Shown: one piece after another, positions 1-8,457 of the stretch | Numbering within the stretch: the first letter of the stretch is position 1 | How the letters are laid out: each line of letters begins with the position of its first letter | Assembly: GCF_020616555.1 (NCBI RefSeq) | Contig: NZ_CP085173.1 | Location: forward strand, 3,669,501 to 3,733,500 | DNA: 64,000 nt | Direction: 5' to 3' | Source: Streptomyces longhuiensis | GTDB taxonomy: Bacteria > Actinomycetota > Actinomycetes > Streptomycetales > Streptomycetaceae | Notes under the pieces: generated by a model | What the model was told of the DNA's origin: nothing | Databases searched by the model: none | The model's input: the letters and a program-made list of their open reading frames with translations, nothing else | Translations under genes and position numbers: made by a program

Positions 1-464
1 ATCTCCGCCATGCGCTTCTTGGTGCGCAGCAGGTACTCGGCCTGGATCTTGACGTCCGAAGCCGTACCGCCGATGCCGGCGGAGCCCTGGTGCATCAGGA
101 TGTCCGTGTTCGGAAGCGCGAAGCGCTTGCCCGGAGTACCGCCGGTCAGCAGGAACTGGCCCATGGAGGCGGCCATGCCCATGCCGATGGTGACGACGTC
201 GTTCTGGATGTACTGCATGGTGTCGTAGACCGCCATGCCGGCCGTCACCGAGCCGCCAGGGCTGTTGATGTAGAGGTAGATGTCCTTGTCCTGGTCGGCA
301 GCGGCCAGGAGGAGCATCTGGGCAGTGATCTTGTTGGCGATCTCGTCGTCGACCTGCTGGCCCAGGAAGATGATGCGGTCGTTGAGCAGTCGGCTGTAGA
401 CCTGGTCGCCGAGGCCACCACCGAGGGACGGCTCACCGGCGGCGGAAGGCATCAGATTCGTCAC
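1..464 (-). CDS. clpP1: ATP-dependent Clp protease proteolytic subunit (3' end outside window)
   Basis: Serine peptidase that forms the ClpP barrel and degrades proteins unfolded by ClpX or ClpC in the cytoplasm. About 154 N-terminal residues are visible; the C-terminus lies beyond the window edge. The nucleophile Ser100 sits in a GMAASMGQ motif and the catalytic His125 in a DILMHQ motif, so the enzyme looks active. I chose the GTG at 464, which gives the [12 protein letters not shown]-terminus of Streptomyces ClpP1; an ATG four codons later is possible. It lies directly downstream of trigger factor, as in the usual Streptomyces order tig-clpP1-clpP2-clpX. A ClgR-type box lies upstream. Confidence 0.93.
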   Translation of the reverse strand, partial: MTNLMPSAAGEPSLGGGLGDQVYSRLLNDRIIFLGQQVDDEIANKITAQMLLLAAADQDKDIYLYINSPGGSVTAGMAVYDTMQYIQNDVVTIGMGMAASMGQFLLTGGTPGKRFALPNTDILMHQGSAGIGGTASDVKIQAEYLLRTKKRMAE

Positions 465-634
465 GTATCCACCTGCTCGTCTCTGACGGCAACGCGCCGT
501 CTCGCGTCTTATGCGGAGGGCCTGGGGCCCACACCTGCGCACCGCCCTTCGGCGGCGGCTGCGGGGACTCATCTGCCCTCGTATTCATGGACCCTAACGC
601 GCGGGTCGCTTCGGTGAATCCCGCAAGGGGAACT

Positions 635-648
635 GTTCGCTGTGAGCG
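635..648. promoter_or_regulatory. ClgR-type operator upstream of clpP1
   Basis: The sequence GTTCGC-TGTGA-GCG matches the core GTTCGC-N5-GCG reported for ClgR, the activator of clp genes in Streptomyces. It lies 171 bp upstream of the clpP1 start, between the tig terminator and clpP1. That ClgR controls this gene is inferred from the motif and position. Confidence 0.65.
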
Positions 649-676
649 CATGTCGCACCCGGCGCCGCAGGTACGA

Positions 677-710
677 CTGGGCCCCGGGACGGTGTCGTCC
701 CGGGGCCCAG
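677..710 (-). terminator. Hairpin terminator of tig
   Basis: Perfect inverted repeat: 14-nt arms at 677-690 and 697-710 around a 6-nt loop, 27 nt beyond the tig stop codon. There is no T-tract, which is normal for Streptomyces terminators. It separates tig from the clpP1 promoter region. Confidence 0.8.
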
Positions 711-736
711 CCACGCAGATGAGATCAGACCGAGGC

Positions 737-2125
737 TCAGGCCTCGTTCTTGTCCTCGGCCTCGGCGGAGGCGTCCGCCTCGACGGTCTCGCCGGCGGCG
801 GCCGACTCGTCCTCGTCGTCCTCGAGGTCGACGATCTCGCCGTTCGTGTCCTTGACCGTGGCGGCCTCGACGACGACCGCGAGGGCCTTGCCGCGGGCGA
901 CCTCGCCGACCAGCATCGGGACCTGGCCGCCTTCGACGACGGCCTGGGCGAACTGGTCGGGGGACATGCCGGAGGACTGCGCGCGCCGCATGAGGTGCTC
1001 GGTGAGCTCCTCCTGGTTGACGTTCAGCTTCTCCTTGTTGACGAGCTCGTCGAGGACGAACTGCGTCTTGATGCCCTTGACGGCCTGCTCGGCGGTCTCG
1101 GCGTCGAACTCCTCGACCGTCTTGCCCTGGATCTCGAGGTACTTCTCGAGGTCGAGGCCCATCTGGCCGAGCTGGTGGTGCTCGAGGTTGTGCTTGCGGG
1201 TCTTGACCTCGTCCTCGAGCAGCTTCTCGGGAACGGGGACCTCGACCAGCTCGAGCAGCTTCTCCAGGACGCGCTCCTGGGCCTGCGTGGCCTGGTCGTA
1301 CTGCTTCATGTTCTCGAGGCGCTTGCGGCTGTCGGCCTTCAGCTCGTCGAGGGTGTCGAACTCGGAGGCGAGCTGCGCGAACTCGTCGTCCAGGGACGGC
1401 AGTTCACGGGCGGCGACCTGGGTGACCTTGACGGTGACCTCGGCCTCCTTGCCCTCGGCGGAGCCGCCCTTGAGCTCGGAGGTGAAGGTGGCCTCGCCAC
1501 CGGCCTCCAGGCCCTTCACGGCCTCGTCGATGCCCTCGAGGAGCTCGCCCGAGCCGATCGTGTACGAGACGCCGGAGGCAACGCCGTCCTCGAGCACCTC
1601 GCCGTCGACCTTGGCCTCGAGGTCGATCGTGACGACGTCGCCGTCCTCGGCGGCCCGCTCGACCGGGGAGGTGGAGGCGAAGCGCTCACGGAGCTGCTCC
1701 ACCGACTTGTCCACGTCCTCGTCGCTGACCTCGATGGCGTCGACCTCGACCTCGATGCCGGAGTAGTCCGGGATCTCGATCTCGGGACGGACGTCGACCT
1801 CGGCGGTGAAGTTCAGCGTCTCGCCGTCCTTCAGCTCCGTGATGTCGACCTCGGGCTGGCCCAGCACGTTGAGCTCGGCCTCGTTGACCGCTTCGGTGTA
1901 GAACTTCGGAAGCGCGTCGTTGACGGCCTCCTCAAGCACAGCACCGCGGCCGAACCGCTGGTCGATGACGCGGGCAGGGATCTTGCCCTTGCGGAAGCCC
2001 TTCACCGTGACCTGCTGGTTGATCTTCTTGTACGCCGCGTCGAGGCTGTCCTTGAGCTCCTCGAAGGGCACCTCGATGCTGAGCCGAACCCGGGTCGGGT
2101 TCAGGGTCTCCACGGCGCTCTTCAC
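737..2125 (-). CDS. tig: Trigger factor, ribosome-associated chaperone and peptidyl-prolyl isomerase
   Basis: Binds at the ribosome exit tunnel and helps nascent chains fold. 462 residues, the normal family size. The ribosome-docking signature GFRKGKIP is at residues 43-50, followed by the FKBP-like isomerase domain (about 150-245) and the helical C-terminal chaperone domain. The protein ends in a very acidic tail of about 35 residues typical of actinobacterial trigger factors. The ATG at 2125 follows a GGAG-type site. It is monocistronic by position: a strong hairpin follows it and tRNA-Pro lies upstream on the same strand. Its proximity to clpP1 is conserved across many bacteria. Confidence 0.97.
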   Translation of the reverse strand: MKSAVETLNPTRVRLSIEVPFEELKDSLDAAYKKINQQVTVKGFRKGKIPARVIDQRFGRGAVLEEAVNDALPKFYTEAVNEAELNVLGQPEVDITELKDGETLNFTAEVDVRPEIEIPDYSGIEVEVDAIEVSDEDVDKSVEQLRERFASTSPVERAAEDGDVVTIDLEAKVDGEVLEDGVASGVSYTIGSGELLEGIDEAVKGLEAGGEATFTSELKGGSAEGKEAEVTVKVTQVAARELPSLDDEFAQLASEFDTLDELKADSRKRLENMKQYDQATQAQERVLEKLLELVEVPVPEKLLEDEVKTRKHNLEHHQLGQMGLDLEKYLEIQGKTVEEFDAETAEQAVKGIKTQFVLDELVNKEKLNVNQEELTEHLMRRAQSSGMSPDQFAQAVVEGGQVPMLVGEVARGKALAVVVEAATVKDTNGEIVDLEDDEDESAAAGETVEADASAEAEDKNEA

Positions 2126-2275
2126 GGTTCGGTCTCCTTGGGGGCTGACTTCTGGGTTCCTGCCCGGTTAAGAGACACACGGGCACGCAGCTTGCATAGT
2201 AACGGCAAGCCGGAGCCGACCCACAACGCGATCTTGAGGGGGCGTTTACCGCTTGAGACGCTGCTGTTGCGACGC

Positions 2276-2352
2276 TGGTCGGGGTGGCGGGATTTGAACC
2301 CACGGCCTTCCGCTCCCAAAGCGGACGCGCTACCAAGCTGCGCCACACCCCG
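2276..2352 (-). tRNA. tRNA-Pro (anticodon TGG)
   Basis: 77 nt with the 3' CCA encoded. The acceptor stem CGGGGTG pairs with CACCCCG, the discriminator is A, the anticodon loop is TTTGGGA on a TCCGC/GCGGA stem, and the T-loop is TTCAAAT. All stems pair by eye. Confidence 0.97.
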
Positions 2353-2493
2353 TCGGTGCGACACGTAGGGTACATGCACGCGGCCGTTGCGGCTCCCGCA
2401 TTGCGAGTGGTGTGAATGCGGTGTGCGACGAGGGGGTCCGACCCGCTACGATGCTTCCCGTTGCCGCGGTCACCGACCTGCGGCGCAAGCTGT

Positions 2494-2564
2494 GCGGGCG
2501 TAGCTCAATGGTAGAGCCCTAGTCTTCCAAACTAGCTACGCGGGTTCGATTCCCGTCGCCCGCT
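2494..2564 (+). tRNA. tRNA-Gly (anticodon TCC)
   Basis: 71 nt without an encoded CCA. The acceptor stem GCGGGCG pairs with CGCCCGC, the anticodon loop is CTTCCAA on a CTAGT/ACTAG stem, and the T-loop is TTCGATT. It is followed at once by an intrinsic terminator. Confidence 0.97.
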
Positions 2565-2571
2565 CTTGTGG

Positions 2572-2611
2572 CCCCGGGCCCGGTTCTCACGAACCGGGCC
2601 CGGGGTTTTTT
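2572..2611 (+). terminator. Intrinsic terminator of tRNA-Gly
   Basis: Perfect 15-bp stem (2572-2586 with 2591-2605), a TCAC loop and a run of six T. It starts 8 nt after the tRNA. It is a classical rho-independent terminator and probably also stops the convergent small gene at 2643-2846. Confidence 0.92.
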
Positions 2612-2642
2612 CATGTCCTGGGCCGGACAGCCTCCCGAGCGG

Positions 2643-2846
2643 TCAGAACTGGATCGAGTTGATCGTGTCCGCTATCGAGTTCAGGAACCTCTGGATGTCG
2701 TCGGCCATTCCGGTCGAGGCCAGGAAGAACCCGAACAGGACCGCCACGACGGCAGGCCCGGCCTTGATCGACCCTCCCCGGATCAGCACCACGAGAATGA
2801 TCGCCAACAGCAGTACGACTGACAGCGAAATGGCCACACTGATCAC
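2643..2846 (-). CDS. Small two-helix membrane protein, function unknown
   Basis: 67 residues from a GTG start at 2846. Two hydrophobic helices, about residues 3-22 and 31-45, are joined by a short basic loop (RGGSIK) and followed by a C-terminal tail, DDIQRFLNSIADTINSIQF, that could form an amphipathic helix. Codon use is normal for Streptomyces, supporting a real gene. It converges on tRNA-Gly and shares its terminator. I do not recognise a named family. The layout would suit a small membrane-associated scaffold, but that is only a shape argument. Confidence 0.7.
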   Translation of the reverse strand: MISVAISLSVVLLLAIILVVLIRGGSIKAGPAVVAVLFGFFLASTGMADDIQRFLNSIADTINSIQF

Positions 2847-3327
2847 ACCCTAGGTCGGTCCGCACTCCCGGCCCGGGGGGTACGACCCCGCACACCCCCG
2901 CCAGAACCATCGTGCCACCAACACGGCCCCCGTATGCGGCGGGTGACGCATCGTCGGCCACTCCCGTGCGACGGCGTGCCGGCCGCACACCCTTGGGGCA
3001 CATGATCAGCGGGTGCCCCCCGGGCAATTTCGCGGGTTCCCGCGGCCGGCAATTCGGCCTGATCGTTTCCATGCACACACAGCATGTCCACATCGTGGGC
3101 ACGTGGGATCACGCATGCGTTGTTCGCCGCGAATTCGAATTGTCGCGGGGGCCACATCCAGGACGGTCGAGTCCGGCCGATATGCACTATTTAATCAGGA
3201 TGAGAATGGTCATAACGGACTCATATGGATGCCTCCCGAAGTCCCTCCTGAAGACCTGCGAAAACTTCGCCATCGCTATGACGACTTCTCCGAATCGGGG
3301 GTACTCGGGCGGTAAGGAGGATTTGAC
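2847..3327. other. Long AT-richer intergenic region with a possible 28-codon reading frame
   Basis: No convincing gene is visible in these 481 bases. The right half (about 3060-3330) is clearly less GC-rich than its surroundings. A frame with ATG at 3229 and TAA at 3313-3315 would encode a 28-residue charged peptide starting MPPEVPPEDLRKL. Its stop overlaps the ribosome binding site (AAGGAGG, 3314-3320) of the next gene, so it may be a leader peptide or the remnant of an older gene. Its third codon positions are atypical for this genome. Confidence 0.4.
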
Positions 3328-4521
3328 TTGAGGGTTTTACGAAATACCGAGGGCGCCGCTAAGGTGCCTCAGATGTTCCGCGCTGCCCCCACCCGAGCCC
3401 CGCTCCCTGCGGCACAGACGGCCCCCGCCCATCAGCCACCGAATACGGCAGCCGCTCCCCCCACACCGGCCGCCAAGCCCGCGAAACAGCGGGACGCGTT
3501 CTTCGACAACGCCAAGTACCTGGCCATCGTGCTGGTCGCGATGGGCCACTCCTGGGAACCGCTGACGGATCACAGCCGCGTCGCCGAGGCGCTCTACATG
3601 ACCGTCTACACGTTCCACATGCCGGCGTTCATCGTGATCTCCGGCTACTTCTCCCGCAGCTTCGACATGCGGCCCGACCGGCTCCGGCGGCTCATCACCG
3701 GGGTCGCGGTGCCGTACGTGATCTTCGAGGTCGCCTACACCTTCTTCAAGCGCTGGGCGGACAACGATCCGACGCAGCCGTTCAGCCTGCTCGACCCCTG
3801 GTACCTGACCTGGTTCCTGGTCGCCCTGTTCGTGTGGCGGCTCACCACCCCGCTGTGGAAGATCGTCCGCTGGCCGGTGCCGCTCGCCGTCGCCATCGCC
3901 GTACTCGCCTCCGTCTCCCCCGACATCGGCGACGACCTCGATCTCCAGCGTGTACTGCAGTTCCTCCCCTTCTTCGTGGTCGGCCTGTTCCTGAAGCCCG
4001 AGCACTTCCAGCTGGTGCGCCGGCGTGAGGTGCGGATCCTGTCCGTGCCGATCTTCGCGGCGGCCCTGGTGCTGGCCTACTGGGCCGCTCCGCGGATGAC
4101 GTCGGCGTGGTTCTACCACCGCGACAGCGCGCAGGAGCTGGGCGCGCCGTGGTGGGCCGGAGCCGTGATGACGTTCGCGCTCTTCGGCTGCTCGGTCGTC
4201 CTCACCGCGTGCTTCTTCGCCTGGGTGCCGCGGCGGAAGATGTGGTTCACCGTGCTGGGCGCGGGGACGCTGTACGGCTACCTGCTGCACGGCTTCATCG
4301 CGAAGGGCTCCCGTTTCTGGGGCTGGTTCGACGACTACGCCTGGCTGCACAAGCCGCTGGGCGAGGTGTTCGTGACGGTCGTCGCGGCCTCCCTGATCAC
4401 GGTCCTGTGCACTCCCCCGGTCCAGCGGATCTTCCGGTTCGCGATGGAACCGAAGATGGAGTGGGCGTTCAAGAAGGACGCGGCCCAGGTGGCGCGGGAT
4501 CGTGGGCGGGTCCGGGCGTAG
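3328..4521 (+). CDS. Membrane acyltransferase, acyltransferase-3 / fucose 4-O-acetylase-like family
   Basis: Integral membrane protein of 397 residues predicted to transfer an acyl group, usually acetyl, to a cell-surface sugar or polymer. An N-terminal Pro/Ala-rich stretch of about 50 residues precedes the family start motif FFDNAKYLAIVLVAMGHSW (59-76, with His74). About ten transmembrane segments follow. I chose the TTG at 3328 because a full AAGGAGG site ends 7 nt upstream; the next ATG, at 3373, has no such site. With this start, codon 4 (3337-3339) is TTA, the rare bldA-dependent leucine codon. That would tie translation to development. The acceptor substrate cannot be read from the sequence. 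Confidence 0.8.
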   Translation: MRVLRNTEGAAKVPQMFRAAPTRAPLPAAQTAPAHQPPNTAAAPPTPAAKPAKQRDAFFDNAKYLAIVLVAMGHSWEPLTDHSRVAEALYMTVYTFHMPAFIVISGYFSRSFDMRPDRLRRLITGVAVPYVIFEVAYTFFKRWADNDPTQPFSLLDPWYLTWFLVALFVWRLTTPLWKIVRWPVPLAVAIAVLASVSPDIGDDLDLQRVLQFLPFFVVGLFLKPEHFQLVRRREVRILSVPIFAAALVLAYWAAPRMTSAWFYHRDSAQELGAPWWAGAVMTFALFGCSVVLTACFFAWVPRRKMWFTVLGAGTLYGYLLHGFIAKGSRFWGWFDDYAWLHKPLGEVFVTVVAASLITVLCTPPVQRIFRFAMEPKMEWAFKKDAAQVARDRGRVRA

Positions 4522-4528
4522 TCCGGTA

Positions 4529-4969
4529 TCACTCGCTCAGGCCCAACAGGGCCCGCATCCCCGCGTACTTCTTTGCCAGGCGGTCTCTGGTCGCCGTGTC
4601 CAGGACCGCCAGACGGGCGGGGTTCGCGTTGTGGGCCAGGTCCGACTCCTTCACCAGCAGCGCGCCAGGAGTGGCCAGAATTCGTTGTGCGTAGGCCTCC
4701 TGAGGCTCTCCGGAGCGCTTGGTGAGGGCGAGGACGACGGCCTTCGTGCGGTCCGTGAGGTCCGCCGCGGCCAGCCACTGCGGTGAGAGCGCGTCGTCCT
4801 CGATCGCGTCGTGGAGCCAGGCCGCCGCGATCTGCTCGTCGTCGCCGCCCCGGGCGCGTACACCTTCGGCGACCGCCTCCAGGTGTTCCGCGTAGGGGCG
4901 CCCGGCCTTGTCCGTCTGGGTGGCGTGGGCCCTGCGTGCCAGGGCCTCCACCTCGGCGAGGGTCAGCAT
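4529..4969 (-). CDS. Small HD-domain phosphohydrolase (SpoT-hydrolase/MESH1-like)
   Basis: 146 residues. The metal-binding pattern of the HD superfamily is complete: His15, His29 (YAEHL), His53-Asp54 (WLHD), Glu57-Asp58, then a late VKESDLAHN segment (Asp110). That layout matches the hydrolase half of RelA/SpoT proteins and small alarmone hydrolases, so (p)ppGpp or a related nucleotide is a plausible substrate. The exact substrate is not shown by the sequence. The start at 4969 lies 10 nt after the stop of the ABC permease gene, so the three genes 8218 to 4529 may be cotranscribed. It converges on the acyltransferase with 7 nt between the stops. Confidence 0.8.
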   Translation of the reverse strand: MLTLAEVEALARRAHATQTDKAGRPYAEHLEAVAEGVRARGGDDEQIAAAWLHDAIEDDALSPQWLAAADLTDRTKAVVLALTKRSGEPQEAYAQRILATPGALLVKESDLAHNANPARLAVLDTATRDRLAKKYAGMRALLGLSE

Positions 4970-4979
4970 GCGGCCGACC

Positions 4980-7424
4980 CTACGGCCTGCGCAGGGCCGC
5001 CCGGGCCGGGAGCGCGGTCGCGGCCAGACCGAGGAGCAGGACGGACCCGGCGAAGGAGCCGTACACGAGCGGCGGGATGTACGGGGACTGCCCCGTCAGG
5101 CCGTTCATCATCGGCACCAGGGTGGCGACGGCGATGCCCGTGCCGAGCCCGATGCCGGCGAGGGCGACCAGGAGCGCCTCCCAGCGGATCATGCGCATGA
5201 CCTGGCGGTGGGTGGAGCCGATCAGGCGGAGCGTGCCGAGTTCGCGGCGCCGGTCGAGGACCGTCATGACGAGGGTGTTGACGGCGGCCACGGCGGCGAA
5301 TCCGCCCAGGACCGCGGCCATCACCGTGTTCGCCCAGGCGTTGAGCTCACGGTCGAGGGACTGGGCCGTGGTGTAGTCGCCACGGTCCAGAGCCGTCCCG
5401 AGCGGGGCCAGGGAGTCCGGCGTGCCGCCCTTCGTCCACAGCTCCGTGTCGAACGACGTGGTGACGTGGCCCGCCAGGTCGGCCCGGGGCAGCGTCACCT
5501 CGGAGAGGCCGAGGCCCCTGCCGTACGTCGCCGCGACCTCGGGGGTCGCCTTGGTGCCGTCGGGCAGGCGGATCTCCAGTCGGTCGCCGACGGAGACATG
5601 GGCGGTCCTGGCGAGGTTCGCGTCGAGGGCGATCCGCCCGGGGCGCAGGGTGAGGATGCCGTCCTGTACGTCGAGGTCCTGGACGCGGGCGAGGTCGCGC
5701 GCCGTGCCGGTGACGCCCTGGGTGGACGCCGACTCCAGCCAGCGGTCGCCGCCGGACCCGGCCGGGACGAGGACGGACGTCTTGAGGAGGCCGACGGCCG
5801 AGGTCACTCCGGGGGTGTGCGCCGCCTGCCGTACGGCGTCGGGGGCGAGGCCCGCGTCGGAGGTGACGATGTGGTCGGCGGTGATGCCGGCCTGCTGCTG
5901 GTCGCTCGCGGCCCGGTCCTCACTCGTGTGCATGAAGACGAGGACCGAGGAGAACGCCATGGCGAGGACGATCGGCGTGATCGCCGAGGCCAGACGGCGC
6001 GCGTTCGTACGGGAGTTGGCGGCGGCGAGGTTCGCGGAGGCGCCCGCCGTGCGCAGCGGCAGCCCGAACAGGGCGGCGCAGGCGCGGGCCACGAGGGGGC
6101 CGAGCAGGGCGACCGCGAGCATGAACAGCATGACGACGCCGAGCGCCGCGTTGGCCGCGTCCTCGCCGGTGGCGGAGGCGGCGAGCCCGGCACACACGGC
6201 GCCGCCGACGGCCGCCGCGATACCCAGCGGCGTACGGATCCAGCCCACCCGCAGCCGCTCGGTGGACGCCTCGGACAGGGCCTGGCCAGGCTTCATGCGC
6301 GAGGGGCGGCGGGCCGCCATGTACCCGGCGGCGAGCGCGGTGAGCAGGGCGGTGCCGACGGCGGCGAGCAGCGGGATGTACGAGACGGAGAGGTCGACGG
6401 GCTGCGGGATCGCGCCCCTCTCCTTGAGCTGGCCGAACCACCAGCGGGCGAGCCCGATGCCGGGCAGACAGCCGACGGCGCCCGCGAGCGGGGCGACGAG
6501 GAGGGTCTCGGTGGCGATGGAGCGGCGGATCTGGCGGGGCGTCGTGCCGATGGCGCGCAGCAGGGCGAACTCGCGGGCGCGCTGGCCGACGGAGAGGGCG
6601 ACGGTGCCGGCGGCGGTGAACGCGGCGACGGTGGCGGCGATCCCGCCGAAGGATCCGCCGAGCCCGGTGAGGAGTTCCTTGGCCTCGGCGAGCGAGCCGT
6701 CCTCGGCGGCGCCGCGGTCGTCGCCGGTGTGGACGTCGGCCTCGGCGCCGAGCACGTGGGCGACCTGGGCCTTGAGGGTGCCGTCGGTGACTCCGTCCTT
6801 GGGGAGTACGGCGACGGCGTCGATGCGGCCGGGGTGTCCCGAGACGCGTACGGCTTCGGAGTCGGCGAGCCAGGCGGTGGGATGCGGCTGTGTGGCGGTG
6901 GTCCCGGAGACGCGGTAGGTGCGGGGGCCTTCCGGGGCGGTGAGGGTGACGTGGTCGCCGACGGAGGCCGCCGTGCCGGCGAGGACGACTTCGCCGGGGT
7001 GCGGGGCGCGGCCCGCGGTGAGCTTCTCGCCGGTGAAGGCGGTGGAGCCCCAGTTGTGGGCGGTGACCGGCTTCCTGTCCCGCTGTACGGGGAAGGTGAG
7101 GTCGGCTACGGCGGTGCGCGCGCCCGGGGCCGAAGCGGCCTTCGCCACCAGGGAGTTGTCGAGGAGCGCGCGGTCGGGCACCTGGACGGACTCGTCCTGG
7201 CGGTCCTCGCCGGAGCCGGTGACGAAGTGGGCGCGCTGGTCGGCGGCGGCGACGACGGGGGCGCCCGCGTAGCGCCCGGGCGGGACGGAGGCGCGTACGC
7301 CGGTCTCCAGGAGGATGCCGCAGGCCGAGACGATCATCGCGGCCATCATCAGGGCGACGAAGGTGCCGACGAAGGCCGCGGGCTTGAAGCGGACGGCGGC
7401 GCGGGCGAGGCCGTTGGGGACCAT
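4980..7424 (-). CDS. ABC transporter permease, FtsX/MacB-like, duplicated
   Basis: 814-residue membrane subunit of a MacB/LolCDE-type exporter. A first transmembrane helix (about 17-38) is followed by a long extracytoplasmic domain. Then comes an FtsX-type block of helices around residues 290-400 with the motif REFALLRAIGTTPRQIRRSI, and a second extracytoplasmic domain. A second FtsX block at the C-terminus carries the related motif RRRELGTLRLIGSTHRQVMRMI. So the protein is an internal tandem duplication of the FtsX unit, common in actinobacteria. Its ATG overlaps the stop of the ATPase gene (ATGA at 7422-7426), showing coupled translation. The substrate is unknown; candidates include peptides, lipids or antibiotics. 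Confidence 0.9.
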   Translation of the reverse strand: MVPNGLARAAVRFKPAAFVGTFVALMMAAMIVSACGILLETGVRASVPPGRYAGAPVVAAADQRAHFVTGSGEDRQDESVQVPDRALLDNSLVAKAASAPGARTAVADLTFPVQRDRKPVTAHNWGSTAFTGEKLTAGRAPHPGEVVLAGTAASVGDHVTLTAPEGPRTYRVSGTTATQPHPTAWLADSEAVRVSGHPGRIDAVAVLPKDGVTDGTLKAQVAHVLGAEADVHTGDDRGAAEDGSLAEAKELLTGLGGSFGGIAATVAAFTAAGTVALSVGQRAREFALLRAIGTTPRQIRRSIATETLLVAPLAGAVGCLPGIGLARWWFGQLKERGAIPQPVDLSVSYIPLLAAVGTALLTALAAGYMAARRPSRMKPGQALSEASTERLRVGWIRTPLGIAAAVGGAVCAGLAASATGEDAANAALGVVMLFMLAVALLGPLVARACAALFGLPLRTAGASANLAAANSRTNARRLASAITPIVLAMAFSSVLVFMHTSEDRAASDQQQAGITADHIVTSDAGLAPDAVRQAAHTPGVTSAVGLLKTSVLVPAGSGGDRWLESASTQGVTGTARDLARVQDLDVQDGILTLRPGRIALDANLARTAHVSVGDRLEIRLPDGTKATPEVAATYGRGLGLSEVTLPRADLAGHVTTSFDTELWTKGGTPDSLAPLGTALDRGDYTTAQSLDRELNAWANTVMAAVLGGFAAVAAVNTLVMTVLDRRRELGTLRLIGSTHRQVMRMIRWEALLVALAGIGLGTGIAVATLVPMMNGLTGQSPYIPPLVYGSFAGSVLLLGLAATALPARAALRRP

Positions 7425-8218
7425 CAGGCGGCCACTCCCGCGTAGGCGGGGGCCGTCAGGGTCGTCATGCGGGCGGCGATCGTCTGCGCGGACGCGCCCT
7501 GCAGCTGGTCGACGATCCGGCCGTCGGCGAGGAACAGGACGCGGTCGGCACAGGCCGCTGCGGCCGGGTCGTGCGTGACCATGACGACGGTGGCGCCCAT
7601 GCCGTCGACGGCCGTGCGCAGAAGTCCCAGGATGTCGGCGGCCGTTGTCGTGTCGAGGGCTCCGGTGGGCTCGTCGGCGAAGACGACGTCGGGGCGGGTG
7701 ATCAGGGCGCGGGCGATGGCGACGCGCTGCTGCTGGCCGCCGGAGAGCTGGCCCGGACGCCGCTTGCCCTTGTCGCCCAGGCCGACCTGGGCGAGGACCT
7801 CGGCGGCGCGGCGCCGGTCGGGGCGCCGGCCCGCGAGGCGCATGGGCAGGACGACGTTCTGCTCGACGGTGAGCGAGGGCAGCAGGTTGAAGGCCTGGAA
7901 GACGAAGCCGAGGCGGGTGCGACGCAGGGCGGTGAGCTTGTTCTCGCTCATGCCGGTGATGAGGGTGCCGCCGAGGTGGACGGTGCCGTCGGTGGGGCGG
8001 TCGAGGCCGGCCGCGCACTGGAGGAACGTGGACTTGCCGGAGCCGGAGGGGCCCATGACGGCGGTGAAGCTGCCGCGGGGCAGGGCGAGGTCGATGCCGC
8101 GCAGGGCGTGCACGGCGCCGCCACCGCGGCCGTACTGACGGCGGACGCCGCGCAGTTCGACAGCCCACCTGTCGTCGTCACGCGGTGCCTCGTCGTGCCG
8201 CTTCTTGCGCAGGCCCAT
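7424..8218 (-). CDS. ABC transporter ATP-binding protein, MacB/LolD-type
   Basis: 264-residue ATPase partner of the FtsX-like permease. Walker A is GPSGSGKST (56-64), the signature LSGGQQQR (158-165), Walker B VVFADE (178-183) and the H-loop VTHD. The ATG at 8218 has a GAGAGG site about 6 nt upstream; an in-frame ATG at 8236 lacks one. The gene overlaps the permease start by 4 nt. It is divergent from the Kef-type antiporter with about 240 nt between. No dedicated regulator sits next to it. Confidence 0.93.
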   Translation of the reverse strand: MGLRKKRHDEAPRDDDRWAVELRGVRRQYGRGGGAVHALRGIDLALPRGSFTAVMGPSGSGKSTFLQCAAGLDRPTDGTVHLGGTLITGMSENKLTALRRTRLGFVFQAFNLLPSLTVEQNVVLPMRLAGRRPDRRRAAEVLAQVGLGDKGKRRPGQLSGGQQQRVAIARALITRPDVVFADEPTGALDTTTAADILGLLRTAVDGMGATVVMVTHDPAAAACADRVLFLADGRIVDQLQGASAQTIAARMTTLTAPAYAGVAA

Positions 8219-8304
8219 GGTCGCCCTCTCGTACATGCCGGATTCGATGTCTCGAACGTACGGATTCGGGGGTCTTCCCGGCCATGAGGGCCGCTGGCGA
8301 AACG

Positions 8305-8326
8305 GGGGTGGGGAGAACCCCACCCC
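8305..8326. other. Perfect 9-bp hairpin in a divergent promoter region
   Basis: Arms GGGGTGGGG and CCCCACCCC enclose an AGAA tetraloop. It lies between two divergent genes, upstream of both, so it cannot be an ordinary terminator. It may be a 5'-UTR structure of the ABC ATPase transcript or an operator. TTGAC-type -35 candidates lie at 8359-8385 on the plus strand. Confidence 0.55.
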
Positions 8327-8457
8327 GCGTCACCGGAAATGGTTTGGTAAGCTAACTATTGACGCGTTCTTGACCTTCTCTTGACCTGAGCCGGTCATTC
8401 GACCAAGCCAAGACCGGAAGGAACGGACCCATCGGACATGCGGACACCCTGATAGCC

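Noticed and set aside
587..2368. Long plus-strand open frame opposite trigger factor
   Set aside because: It mirrors tig codons (Leu/Val/Asp/Gly-rich low complexity), has no family resemblance, and runs through the tRNA-Pro gene. It is a high-GC antisense artefact.
4908..7445. 845-codon plus-strand frame opposite the FtsX-like permease
   Set aside because: Gly/Arg/Ala low-complexity translation typical of the antisense of a Streptomyces gene. The minus-strand frame has helices, family motifs and coupling to an ATPase.
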